Origin: Mesorhizobium sp. B2-1-1
Lineage (GTDB): Bacteria > Pseudomonadota > Alphaproteobacteria > Rhizobiales > Rhizobiaceae
Assembly: GCF_006442975.2 (NCBI RefSeq)
Contig: NZ_CP083954.1
Span: 2,859,501 to 2,923,500 of the forward strand
Reading direction: 5' to 3'
DNA length: 64,000 nucleotides
Shown: piece after piece, positions 24,901 to 35,600 of the stretch
Layout of the letters: the number at the start of each line of letters is the position of its first letter
How positions within the stretch are numbered: position 1 is the first letter of the stretch
Position numbers and translations under genes: made by a program
Notes under the pieces: model-generated
The model's input: the letters and a program-made list of their open reading frames with translations, nothing else
Told to the model about the DNA's origin: nothing
Databases searched by the model: none

Positions 24901-27441
24901 ATCATCGGCAAAGTCCGGCCGGATGCCGATCATGTGGCCTTGCGGGCGGATGCCGATATTAAGCGAGCGCTCGATTGCGCGGCCGCCGGTCTCACGCATA
25001 CGGACCGTCACCTTGGCGTCGATGAGCTTCGTGGTCGACGGCAGTTGCTCGACGGAGACCGGGAAGGTCGCCTTGCCATCCTCGCCGACCACCGGAAGAT
25101 CGGTGAACGGGATGACGGTCGGTTCCGACGACTGCTCGTCGGCAAGGCCAAAGGAATAGCCGTTGAAGCGGTCCCAGTCACGCGCGGTCGACAGGGTCAG
25201 TTCGCCTTCGAGCGCGAGGCCAGCAGCCGGTGCGCCATAGAGAAAGCGGCCGTCGACGGTGATGTTGGCGGTTTCGCCCTGCGCGATCTCCTGCTTGTCG
25301 GCCTTCATGTCGAATTCGATGCGGTCCGGCACGAAATCCTCGACCAGGAACATCTGGCTGGCGACGGCCGGTTGCTTGGGATCGGTATAGATCGATACCG
25401 ACCAGGTGCCGCGCATGGCGTTTGGCTGGAGCGGCAGATCGACGGCGTGCCCGCCGGCTGACGCGCCATCGCTGACGACGCGGCGATCCTCGACGCCGTC
25501 CGGGCGCGAGAAGATGAAGGTCAGCGGCAGGTTCTCGACCGCCTTGGCGGCGCCGTCACGGGCAAGAGCCGCAACATGCACCTCCTCGCCGGCGCGGTAG
25601 ATGCCGCGCTCGGTCCAGGCGTAGATATCGAGCGCGCCCGGCGCTGCGCGTCCAGTGACGCCGCGGTCGGACAGGTCGAAACCGGCGCGGGCCATGTCGA
25701 GGAAGACAAAGTCGTTATCGCCCTGCCTGGCCATCAGCACGGCCGGCACCATGCCGCCGTCGCCGCGTGTTAGGCCGGGATTGAACACGGCATGACCATC
25801 GGCATCCGAAGTCGCGGTGCCGAGGATCTCGTTGTTGCGGGCAACCAGCGTCAGTTCGGCGCCCGCTATCGGCTTGGCGCTGCCCAGCGAACGGGCATAG
25901 ACATTGAGCCCGTCCTGACCGGTATAGGTCGAGAGGCCGATGTCGGAAACGACGAACCATTGCGTGGCCATCGAGTTGTAGTCGTCGCTCTTCTCGCTGA
26001 CAGCCTGGGCAGTCAGCACATAGACGCCGGGCTTGCGCCGCGGCAGCGCCTCGTCGACCGGGAAGGAGGTGGTGACCTCCTTGTTCAGGTCGTTGGCGAT
26101 GTCGAGCTGGCCTTCCCAGACCGGCTCGCCCATCTGCTCGGAAATGTTTGAGATGTCGTAGCTGTCGAGCTGATGCAGGAACTGGTAGCCGGACAGAAGC
26201 TGGGCCAGCGAGCGGTCGCCGATGCGATAGAGCTTCATCTCGGCGGCGTTCATGTTGACAGTGACGACGGGGATGCCGCGGCGCGCGCCGGCCGGCAGCA
26301 CGAAGCTGTCGCCGGTGAAGCGGGCCGAAGGCGCACGGTCCTGCACATAGATCGACAGCACGACGGGCGCGGCGGTCACTTCGCCGATGGCGGCCGGCAG
26401 GCCGGCGCGGAAGGTCACGTCATAATGCTGGCCGTGTTCCAGTCCTTCGACGCAAATCTGCTTGTCCTTGGCTTCAACGCCTTTGGGCGGCTGCTTGTCG
26501 ACGGTGACGAATTGTGCGTAATCGACGCCGGTCTTGACCAGTTCCTCGGAGAATTGGGCGCAGATGCGCGGGGCGCTGGTGTCGGCATCGACGGTGTGGT
26601 CGATGACGCGGAAACCCTTGCGAGCCTTGAGATCGGAATAGTCGGCCTGGACCGCAGGCGAAGGTACCAGGGCAAGGCTGGCTTCATAGGCCTGCAGGGC
26701 GGGGCGATAGAGGTCGCGCTTGTCGAGGCCGGAGCCGATGAGCGCCAGCGTCTCCGCCCGCGTCCTGGCTGTACGCAGGAGCTTGTAGGCATTGAAGGCG
26801 GCCGACGTACCGTTTGCCGGCAAGGTGGAGGCCTCGGATGTGTTGGCCGCCGGCTGCACGGCAAGCGTTTCGCGCGCCAGGTTGAGCCAGAGCTGGCCAT
26901 CGTCGGGCATGACAGAGACCGCGGCCTCGTATTTCTGCACGGCAGTGCGATGATCGCCGGTGAGCACCGCCTGCTCGGCCGCCGTGGTCAGCGCGGCCAT
27001 GCCCTCGGTCGGCCTGTCATAGGCCGGGCCGAGCAGCCGGTTACGGTATTGCTGGGCCTGGTCAGCCATCCAGTTGGGGAAGAAGGCGAGTTCCGGCGGT
27101 GCGCCGATGTCGGGGTCGCCGTCGATATTGACGACCTTGCCCGCGACCGCGCCGTTGAAGGGCTTCAACTGGTTATAATCGGATTTGAGGAAGCACCATT
27201 TGGCCTTGGTGTTATAGGTGAAGGCGCGGCAGGCGGGATCGCCCAGGCAGGTGGTCTTGCATTGATCGAGCGTGACGTTCTGGTCGGACCGGAGGTCGAA
27301 ACCGAAATAGTCGGAATTGTCGGTCGTTGCGACTCGCCGTGCTTCGGCCGCTTGCGCGACGTTACCCCAGGCCAAGACATTGGCCCAGGCGAAGAAGAGA
27401 AGGATCAGGAAAGACAGACGACGAGCCGCGCGCATTGCCAT
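21943..27441 (-). CDS. Bacterial alpha-2-macroglobulin (YfhM-like)
   Basis: 1832-residue periplasmic protease trap thought to protect the cell when the wall is breached and repaired by its partner PBP1C. ATG 27441 has GGAGG 7 bp upstream. The signal peptide (residues 1-29, ...WGNVAQA) has no lipobox, unlike the E. coli lipoprotein. A PAN/apple-like domain follows with CKTTCLGDPACRAFTY and KWCFLKS. The long MG-domain region has the thioester motif CAEQ near residue 1384 (YPYGCAEQTTSRAMPLLY), and an alpha-helical thioester domain and C-terminal receptor-like domain end the chain. It is probably cotranscribed with pbpC across a 181-bp repeat. Confidence 0.92.
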   Translation of the reverse strand: MAMRAARRLSFLILLFFAWANVLAWGNVAQAAEARRVATTDNSDYFGFDLRSDQNVTLDQCKTTCLGDPACRAFTYNTKAKWCFLKSDYNQLKPFNGAVAGKVVNIDGDPDIGAPPELAFFPNWMADQAQQYRNRLLGPAYDRPTEGMAALTTAAEQAVLTGDHRTAVQKYEAAVSVMPDDGQLWLNLARETLAVQPAANTSEASTLPANGTSAAFNAYKLLRTARTRAETLALIGSGLDKRDLYRPALQAYEASLALVPSPAVQADYSDLKARKGFRVIDHTVDADTSAPRICAQFSEELVKTGVDYAQFVTVDKQPPKGVEAKDKQICVEGLEHGQHYDVTFRAGLPAAIGEVTAAPVVLSIYVQDRAPSARFTGDSFVLPAGARRGIPVVTVNMNAAEMKLYRIGDRSLAQLLSGYQFLHQLDSYDISNISEQMGEPVWEGQLDIANDLNKEVTTSFPVDEALPRRKPGVYVLTAQAVSEKSDDYNSMATQWFVVSDIGLSTYTGQDGLNVYARSLGSAKPIAGAELTLVARNNEILGTATSDADGHAVFNPGLTRGDGGMVPAVLMARQGDNDFVFLDMARAGFDLSDRGVTGRAAPGALDIYAWTERGIYRAGEEVHVAALARDGAAKAVENLPLTFIFSRPDGVEDRRVVSDGASAGGHAVDLPLQPNAMRGTWSVSIYTDPKQPAVASQMFLVEDFVPDRIEFDMKADKQEIAQGETANITVDGRFLYGAPAAGLALEGELTLSTARDWDRFNGYSFGLADEQSSEPTVIPFTDLPVVGEDGKATFPVSVEQLPSTTKLIDAKVTVRMRETGGRAIERSLNIGIRPQGHMIGIRPDFADDEVPQGGTAKFSLIAVDPDGQREALKGAQWSLVKVERNYQWYRSNNSWNYEPVTFTKSIANGQVDLGADGEATVSIPVDWGRYRLEVETADPEGPATSYEFDGGWYVSSTTTETPDGLEIALDKDNYAAGEVARLKVSPHFAGELLVNIGSDKLLKTVTASVPAGGGTVDIPVGDDWGAGAYVTATLFRPGDAQESRMPARAIGVKWLKVDPGSKKLAVTLTPPDKTMPRQQLSIPVAVAGVEPGSNAYVTVAAVDVGILNLTNYKAPDPENWFFGQRMLGMEIRDLYGGLIDGSLGTMGKLRTGGDGANMQAQGSPPTEKLVAFFSGPVQLDADGKARVDFDIPQFNGTVRVMAVAWTKEAVGHAQSDVIVRDPVVITAGLPRFLAPGDAAVMRLDIADTDGPAGDYALSIDTTGDLSTGDKPLPQKLTLAQGKRQTLTVPLIAQTAGNASLTIKLAHADGTKVEQTLYVPVRPAQLPVTTRLVVDLKGNGGALRVDKELLAASLLDGASVSVGVSQAAAFDVPSLLMTLDRYPYGCAEQTTSRAMPLLYVNEMASGVGMESDPELRGRIQDAIYKVLSYQASGGSFGLWGPGSGDLWLDAYVTDFLTRAREQKYDVPALAMNQALGNLQNSLGYDQDVQDRGSEIAYALYVLARNKKASIGDLRYYADTQLEAFTSPMAVAQLAASLALYGDAQRSEATFQTALRLAKSSTDYDYYRSDYGSALRDGAAMLALAAESKPAPTIVPELIKLVTKQRAEVRWTSTQDESWMLLAARALKEGNDSITLSVNGAPHSGGYSSQVNGSDLADSPLTIANTGKTPLQAVVTTVASPVQPLPAGGDGFTIERTYYKLDGTEANVTEATQNERYVVVLKVNEQNNWPSRLLITDLLPAGFEIDNPGLVSSAQLSNFSWLAQTDAAHLEFRDDRFVAAFNPSDGDHDHNLTLAYVVRAVTPGIYAHPAATVEDMYRPQYSARTATGMMEVKAP

Positions 27442-27714
27442 AACACCCTCCAGACAATTTGCAGACGTCCGGGCATGTTCAAGCTTCACTCAGGCTTGTC
27501 AACATGAGGACGCGGCAGGGTTCCGCCTGCCAACGGTTTCCTTTCCGGCCAACAGCCGGTAGTACCTCCATAGGACAGGGGATCACGCATTCTTGCGGCA
27601 ATGCAAAAGGTGTGAATTCCAAGCCCGTCCTATTTCAGACAATTGGATTGTGGCCCCTTTACGAGCGCTTCAGAACTTCATTCCAATTTTAGGTTTGTAA
27701 AGTAGGTTGTCTTA

Positions 27715-29640
27715 ATGCCGGCGTATGAAAGGCAGATGTCAGGGGGTACCGAGCCAAAGCGCGTGCTTTCGCGCGCGCTGCTTCTGGCCGTGATCTGCTG
27801 CTCGCTGATCGCCGGGCTGGGACCGGCGGCCGCCTTCGAAATCTTCGGCATCAAGCTGTGGGGCTCATCGAGCGATGAGGATGCCGACATCGTCGATCCG
27901 ATGCGCTACGCCGTGACCATCTCCGCGCCCGACGCCGACAAGGACCTGGTAAAAAAGCTCGAAAACGCCTCGGCGCTGAAGAGCGACGAAGACCATCCCG
28001 TCTCCGGCTCGCTCGGTCTGATGGCCAAGGCGCGCAGCGATCGAGAACAGCTTGTGGCGGCGCTCTACGCCGATGCCCGCTACGAAGGCGTCGTCACCAT
28101 CACCATCGAGGGCAAGCCGCTGGACGAATTGCCGCCGGACGCCGAATTCAAGGGTCCGCAGCCCATTCCCGTGGCCGTCAACATCGCCGCGGGTCCCAAA
28201 TTCACCCTCGGCGATATCCGGCTGGAGGGTGACGCCGCTGGACTGATGAGCGCCGATTACGGCCTGATATCAGGCGGCGACGCTGGGTCTGGCGCGGTGC
28301 TCAAGGCCGAGGCGCTGATCGTGCGCACGCTGAAGGAGCAGGGCAGGCCGCTGGCCGAGGTGACCAGCAGGCACATCGTCGCCGACCATGACACGTCGAC
28401 CCTCGACGTGACGCTGACGGTTGCTGCCGGGCCAGTCGCCGGCTATGGCGCGACCACGGTGGAAGGCACCGAGAAGGTCGACCGCGACTTCACCGAATAC
28501 ATGACCGGGCTGAAACGTGGCCGGCAATACTCGCCTCAGGAGATCGACGATGCGCGCGACAGGCTGCTGGCGCTCGAGGTCTTCAACAGCGTGACTTTCA
28601 AGGAGGCCGACAAGCTCGATGCCGAGGGCAACATTCCGATCGGTGTCCAGGTCAGCGAGCGCAAGCCGCGTTATTTCGGGCTGGGCGGCACCTTCTCGAA
28701 TACGGAAGGGCTGGGGCTGGAGGGGTATTGGGGCCATCGCAACCTGTTCGGCCGGGCCGAGAAGCTGCGCATCGACGGAGCCATCAGCGGCATCGGCAGC
28801 AATGACCTGTCCGAATTGAACTACAATGCCGGCATCATGTTCGAGAAACCCGGCGTGATCGGGCCGGCATCTAAATTCTTCGCCGGCATCAAGACCGTGC
28901 TCGAACATCCCGACGCCTACGACCATTTCTCGGTCAAGGGCAACACCGGCCTGTCCTATGAACTGACCAAGAACCAAACCGTGTCGGCCGAGGTCGCGCT
29001 CGACTATTCACGCATCCACGATTCCTTTGGCAAACATAAATACCTGATCGCCAGCATCCCGCTGCAATATGTCTATGACAACAGGGACGTCAGGCTGAAC
29101 CCGACCAAGGGTTTCAGGTTGCTGGCCTATGCCGAGCCGAGCTACGACATATTGAGCGGTGCCGCCTTCCTCAAGCTGAAGGGCGAGGGATCGGCCTATC
29201 AGTCGCTGGATACCGCTTCGAAATTCGTGCTGGCGGAACGTGTCGCACTTGGCTCGATCGTCGGCACCAGCCTGCAGAACGTGCCTGCCGACCGGCGTTT
29301 CTATTCCGGCGGCGGCGGCTCGGTGCGCGGCTATGCCTATCAGGGCATCGGCCCCAAGGATTTCACCGGCCAGCCGATCGGCGGCCTGTCCTTCTTCGAG
29401 ACCTCGGTTGAAATGCGTATCGCCATCACCGACACGATCGGCATCGTGCCGTTCGTCGATGCCGGCACGGTATCGACCAAGTCGTTCCCCGATTTTTCCG
29501 ACGTCAAGGTGGGCGCCGGCGTCGGCTTGCGCTATGTGACGCCATTCGGGCCGCTGCGTATCGACGCCGCCGTGCCGCTCAACCGCGACCCAGGCGACCC
29601 TCATTTCGGCATCTATGCCGGCATTGGTCAAGCGTTTTGA
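27715..29640 (+). CDS. tamA: Outer-membrane translocation module TamA (Omp85 family)
   Basis: 641-residue outer-membrane protein that with TamB inserts autotransporters and other proteins or moves phospholipids. A signal sequence (SRALLLAVICCSLIAGLGPA) is followed by POTRA domains (about residues 85-310) and a 16-strand barrel. The barrel has the Omp85 lid-lock motif FYSGGGGSVRGYAYQGIGP (about residues 528-546) and a C-terminal strand ending in Phe. The start is ATG 27715; ATG 27736, with AAGG before it, is an alternative that keeps the signal. The stop is three bases before the tamB ATG, so the two are cotranscribed. The 273-bp gap upstream separates it from the divergent alpha-2-macroglobulin gene. 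Confidence 0.92.
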   Translation: MPAYERQMSGGTEPKRVLSRALLLAVICCSLIAGLGPAAAFEIFGIKLWGSSSDEDADIVDPMRYAVTISAPDADKDLVKKLENASALKSDEDHPVSGSLGLMAKARSDREQLVAALYADARYEGVVTITIEGKPLDELPPDAEFKGPQPIPVAVNIAAGPKFTLGDIRLEGDAAGLMSADYGLISGGDAGSGAVLKAEALIVRTLKEQGRPLAEVTSRHIVADHDTSTLDVTLTVAAGPVAGYGATTVEGTEKVDRDFTEYMTGLKRGRQYSPQEIDDARDRLLALEVFNSVTFKEADKLDAEGNIPIGVQVSERKPRYFGLGGTFSNTEGLGLEGYWGHRNLFGRAEKLRIDGAISGIGSNDLSELNYNAGIMFEKPGVIGPASKFFAGIKTVLEHPDAYDHFSVKGNTGLSYELTKNQTVSAEVALDYSRIHDSFGKHKYLIASIPLQYVYDNRDVRLNPTKGFRLLAYAEPSYDILSGAAFLKLKGEGSAYQSLDTASKFVLAERVALGSIVGTSLQNVPADRRFYSGGGGSVRGYAYQGIGPKDFTGQPIGGLSFFETSVEMRIAITDTIGIVPFVDAGTVSTKSFPDFSDVKVGAGVGLRYVTPFGPLRIDAAVPLNRDPGDPHFGIYAGIGQAF

Positions 29641-29642
29641 AC

Positions 29643-32600
29643 ATGAAGACGGTCTGGCGCATCCTTCGCATTTTTCTCTACACGCTGCTGATCGTGGTAG
29701 CAGGCGCCATCGGCGCGCTTTTCGTGCTGACCAAGACCGAGCGTGGACGCGACAATCTCGCCGGCATCATTTCGCGCCTGGCCTCGAGCGACGAGCGTAA
29801 GGTCACCGTCAGCGGCATCGACGGTATCTGGTCGGGCGCGCTCAGTGTCGACCATGTCGTACTGGAGGACCGCGAGGGCGCCTGGCTGGTGGCGCGCAAG
29901 GTGGCCATCGACTGGTCGCCGCTGGCACTGTTGTCCAAAAACTTCAGCGCCGACCGCATCGCGGCGGAGCGCATCGAACTTGCGCGTCTGCCGGTGGCCG
30001 GCACGCAGCAGCCGGCGCAAGGCGGCGCGACGACGCTGCCGGTTTCCATTGATATCAAGCAGATCGACTTGCCGGAAGTCGCGCTTGGCCAACAACTGGC
30101 CGGCAGCGGCATCGCCGAACTCGCCGCCAAGGCCTCGGTGAAGGCCGACGCCGCACCGCTGTCGGTCGAGACGGTGCTCAACATTACCCGCCATGACGGC
30201 AAACAGGGCAATGTCGACGCGCAGATCCATTTCGCGCCAGCGGACAACAAGCTCGACCTCAACCTCAAGGCGTCGGAACCGGCCGGCGGCATCATCGCCA
30301 ATCTGCTCAATCTGCCGGATACGCCGCCGGTCGACATCGTCGTCTCGGGCACCGGCCCGCTGGCCAACTGGAGTGGCGTCGGTACCTTCCTTGTCGATCA
30401 TCGGATCGTAACCCAGCTCACCGGCCGCCATCAGCTCACCGACAAGGGTAACTATCTCGAAGCCAAGGGCGACGGCGATTTCGCCCGCTTCCTGCCGGAG
30501 AACCTGAAACCATTGTTTGCCGGTAAGACCAGCTTCGATATGGCGGGCACCGCCACGACGGCGGGCGGGATCAGTGTCGACCGGGCCAACATCGACAGTG
30601 ATGCCGTGCACGGCACCGCGACCGGTATCGTCGATCCCGCCGGAGCCAGCGATCTTTCGGTCGAACTCGCCGCCAAGGGGCCACCCGTGGTGGTTAGCGT
30701 CGGCAGCAAGGCGCAGCCGATCACGCTGGCGATCAAGAATGCCACCGCCCGGGCGTTCGGCGACGGCAAGGCGCCGGTCGTCGATATCGGCGCCTCCTTC
30801 GTTTCGATCGTCGTCGGCGGGACGCGGCTAGACGACCTGGCGGCGCAGATACACTCCGACGGGTTCGACATCCAGAACCGCACCGGGCCGGTTACCGTCA
30901 AGCTTGGGGCCGGTGGCCTGAAAACCGACGTCGCGACGCTGGCGCCGCTGGTCACTGGCAAGGTCGATGTCGGCCTGGCTGGTTCCCTCAGCAAGGACGC
31001 CATTGTCATCGATCAGGGCACGCTCCGGTCCGATGCGCTCAATGCCTCGCTGACGGCGACCGTGGCGCTCGCCGACCTGTCGATGCAGCTCAAGATGAAT
31101 GCCGATGCCGTGGCGACCGCCTTCCCGCAGCAGATCGCCTCGGTGCTCGGCGGGCGGGTGAAGTTCTCGGCCACAGCGTCGCGCGATCCGCAGGGCTCGT
31201 TCGCCGCCAACTCGATCGAACTCACGTCCGGTTCGCTCAGCGCCAGCGGTACCGCCAGCATGCAAGGTACCGACATCCTGGCCGATATCAAAGGCAGGCT
31301 GGGGGATGTTTCGGTGCTGTCGCCGACGGTCGGCGTCCCGGTCGAGGGCGGTGTCGATTTCGCCCTGTCGGCAAGCGGCGCTATGACCGCGCCGGATTTC
31401 ACGGTTTCCGCCAACAGCGATAGCCTGACGGCCTCGGGCCGCACGGTGAAGTCGATCAAGCTGACCGCGAGCGGCAAGGCCGACATTGCTAGCCCTTCCG
31501 CCAATGTTTCGCTGACCGGCGCCGTCAACGACCAGCCGCTCGACATCAAGGCGGCGCTGGTGACGAGCGAAGGCAAGCGCTCGATCAATGGCTTTGCGGT
31601 GTCGCTGGGTGACAACAAGGTGTCGGGCGATCTGGCACTGGATGACAAGTTCATGCCGCTGGGCACGCTCATTCTTTCTGCGCCTGCAATCGATCAGCTT
31701 GCGGCGCTGGCCGGCCAGGCGGTGACCGGCGACATCAACGGCACCATTCGCTTTGCCAAGAGTGGCGACGTGCCCTCCGTTGCCATTGACGCGAAGAGCA
31801 CGTCGATCGCGCGCGGCGAGGTGACGGCCAGCACAATCGCCGTCAATGCCTTGATTGCCAACTATCTCAAGGCGCCGGCGATTTCAGGCTCGATCAAGGC
31901 CGATGCTGTGACGTCGGGGACCACCCAAGTCGGCGGCATCATCGTCGATCTGAAGCGCGACGGAGACTGGACGAATTTTTCCGGCGGCGCCACCGTATCC
32001 GGCATTCCAGCGAAGGCGGCGGGGCGCGTGAAGATCGCCGATGGCGTCACCAGCGTCGAGATCGCCTCGGGCGAGGCTACGATTCGCGGCATCAAGGCGG
32101 CAATTGCCGAGCCATCTATGCTCAGTATCGCCGATGGCACCACCAGCATCGAAAAATTAGCGCTCGATGTCGGCGGCGGCTCGGTGGCGCTGTCCGGTAC
32201 CGCCGGCCAGACGCTCGATCTCGCGGCAAAGGTCTCCGCCTTGCCGGCTGCCCTTGCCAACGGCTTTTCGCCCGGCCTCGATGCCGCTGGAACGCTTGAT
32301 GGCAGCGCTGAGGTAACGGGCTCGCCGTCGGCTCCGGACGTCCGGTTCAATGTGCAACTGGCCGGTGTCGAAACAAGCCAAACCCGCCAGACTGGGCTTG
32401 GGCAGCTCGCAGTCGACGCGGCCGGCCGCTACACCATGGCCGGCGGCGTCGTCCTCGATCACGCGACGCTCTCCGGTGACAAGGTTTCCGGTCAAGCTGC
32501 CGGCACGATCAATCCGAACGGCGCCAGCGATTTCGCCCTTGACCTCGTCTCATCCGGTCCAAGTCTGCCGCTCACGGTCGGAAGCGCCGAGAGTCCCATC

Positions 32601-35600
32601 AAGATCGAGGTCCGGTCGCTGTCGGCAAAGGTGGCGGGCGAGAGCACGCGGGCCCGATTGGATATGTCCGCGATCCTGCCCTCGATCGCGACGAGACCGG
32701 CGAAGGTGGACGGACTGAGCCTGGCATTGCACTCGGATGCGTTCGATCTGAAGAACCGCGCCGGGCCGGTTTCGGGCACAGTTTCGGTGGATAGGGTTGG
32801 GCTCGACAATCCCACGATCGCGCCGCTGATCGCCGGCAAGGTCACGGCCGCGCTCAGCGGGCGCCTGTCAGCCGACGCTGTCGCCATCGACAGCGGCTCG
32901 CTCAAAAGCGACGCGCTCAACAGCCAGGTCGCCGGCCTGGTGTCGCTGCGTGACGGCGCCATCGACCTCAAGCTGAAGGCGGATGCTCCATCGTCGGCCC
33001 TGCCGGCCGCAGCACGCGGCATGCTTGGCGAACGGGCGCAGTTGAGCGCCACGCTGAAGCGCGAGCCCAACGGTAATATCGCCATAGGCGGATTGACGCT
33101 GGCCTCCGGCGCGCTGACCGCACAGGGGCAGGCGAGCCTTGCCGACAATACGCTGGCCGCCGACATCAAGGGCGTGCTGGGCGATGTTTCGCTGCTGTCG
33201 AAGGATGCCAAAGGCGCCATCGCCTTTGCGCTGAATGCGCAGGGCCCGGCGACCGCGCCAGATCTGTCGCTGACCGTCGACAGCGACAAGCTTTCGGTGG
33301 CGTCGCGCGAGATCACCGGGCTCAGACTAACCGCCACCGGCAAAGCCGACGCGGCCAAGCCGGCGGCCAATGTGCAGCTGACAGGCAATGTCGCGGGCCA
33401 ACCCTTGCAAGGCAGTGCGGTGCTGGCGACCGCGGACGGCAAGAGCGCCATCAATGGCCTGCTTTTGTCGCTGGGCCAAAACAGGATTTCCGGCGACCTG
33501 GCGCTGGACGACAAGTTCATACCCGAAGGCACGATCTCTCTCGACCTGCCCGATATAGGACCGCTTGCCGCATTGGCGCTGGAAAAAGCGGAAGGCGATG
33601 TGCGCGGCACGATTGCGTTCTCGAAGAACGGTGCCGCACCGCAGGTCGCCATCAAGGCTACGACCGCCTCGGTCACGCGCGGCGATCTTCAGGCGAAGGC
33701 CGTGTCGATCGACGCATTGATCGCCAATTACCTCGCCGCTCCGGTCATCTCCGGAAAAATCCATGCCGACACCGTCACGTCGGGCGGCACGGTGATCAGC
33801 GGCATCGATGTCGACCTGAAGCGTGACGGCGACTGGACCGGCTTTTCCGGCGGCGCGACGGTGAAAGGAATTCCGGCGAGGGCCGCGGGCCGCGTGAAGG
33901 CGGCAAACGGCACGACGACCATAGAGCTTGCTTCCGGCGAGGCGACCGTCCAAGGCATAAAGGCTGCCATCGCGCAGGCTTCGACCGTCACCATCGCCAA
34001 TGGCACGACGACGCTGGACAGGCTGGTGCTCAACCTGGGCGGCGGCACGGCGACGGTGACCGGCGAGATCGGGCAGGCGCTCGACATCAACGCGGCGCTG
34101 GCGCGGGTGCCGATCTCGCTTGCCAACAGTTTTTCGCGGGGTCTCGATGCCGCCGGTTCGATTTCGGGCACGGTGAAGGTCACCGGGGCACCAGCCAGCC
34201 CCAGTGCGGCGTTCAACCTCGACGCTGCCGGCGTCCAGACCTCCCAGACCCGCGGCGCGGGGGTCGGTGCGGTGAGTGTCTCTTCCTCCGGCACCTTTGC
34301 CGGCAACAAGCTGACCTTCAACGCCAATGTCAGCGATGGGGCCGGCCTTGGTCTCAAGGGCGGCGGCACGGTGACGACATCAGGCACGCCGGCGCTCGCG
34401 CTCGACTTCAATGGCGCCGTGCCGTTCGGAATCCTCAGTCAGAAGCTCGCCGCGCAAGGCCTGTCGCTGACGGGGACCGCGAGTGTCAATGTGCAGGTAC
34501 GCGGCCCCGCTACATCGCCGGTCATCGGCGGCAGCATCAGCACGTCGGGCGCCCGCCTGCTCGACGCGCGTTCCGGGCTTGCGGTCAACGACATCGCAGC
34601 CGAAATTTCCATCGGCAATGGCGTCGCCAGGATCAACCGGCTGACCGGGACGCTGTCGACGCGCGGCAGCCTGTCGGCCAGCGGCACGGTCGGTATCAAT
34701 CCGGCGCAGGGGTTCCCGGCCGATCTGTCGATCAAGCTCACCGACGGCCGCTACACCGATGGGCGGGTGGTCACCGCCAATCTTGGCGGCGACCTGACGA
34801 TCAAAGGACCGCTGACGTCGGCGCCGGTGATTGCCGGCACCGTCAACCTTGCCAAGACCGTGATCACCGTTCCGGACAAATTGCCGGGTTCGCTTTCGGC
34901 GCTCGATGTCAAACACAAGAACGCGCCCGGCGCGGTCAGGGCGCAGGACAAAGCACTGCGCCCGGCCACGACCAGCGGCAAGACGGGTGGCAGCGGTCTT
35001 GTGCTGGATGTCACGGTCAACGCGCCGAACCAGATCTTCATCCAGGGCAGGGGCGTGGACGCCGAACTCGGCGGCTCGCTCAGGCTGACCGGTCCGGCCT
35101 CATCGCCGCAAGCGGTCGGCACTTTCACGCTGCAACGGGGGCGGCTGTCGATTCTCGGCAAGCGGCTGACCTTCACCGAGGGCACGGTCGGCTTTTCTGG
35201 CTCGCTGGTGCCCTATCTCAACCTGACCGCGACAACGACCACGAGCAGCACCACCGTCACCATCGTGGTGTCGGGCGAGGCGACCAATCCGAAATTCACC
35301 TTCACCTCGGTGCCGGCGCTGCCCGAGGACGAGGTGCTGGCGCAACTGATCTTCGGGCGGTCCATGTCGAACCTGTCGCCGCTGCAGATCGCGCAACTGG
35401 CCGAAGCCGCCGGGCAACTCGCCGGTGTCGGCGGCTCGACGTCGCTGCTGGAAAACCTGCGCAGCGCGATCGGCGTCGACGATCTCGATGTCACCACCGA
35501 CGAAAAGGGCGGCACGGCGGTTTCTGCCGGCAAGTACCTCAACGACCGCACCTATGTGACGATCCAGAAAGGCGACAAGCCGGGCTCGGGCAAGGCCACG

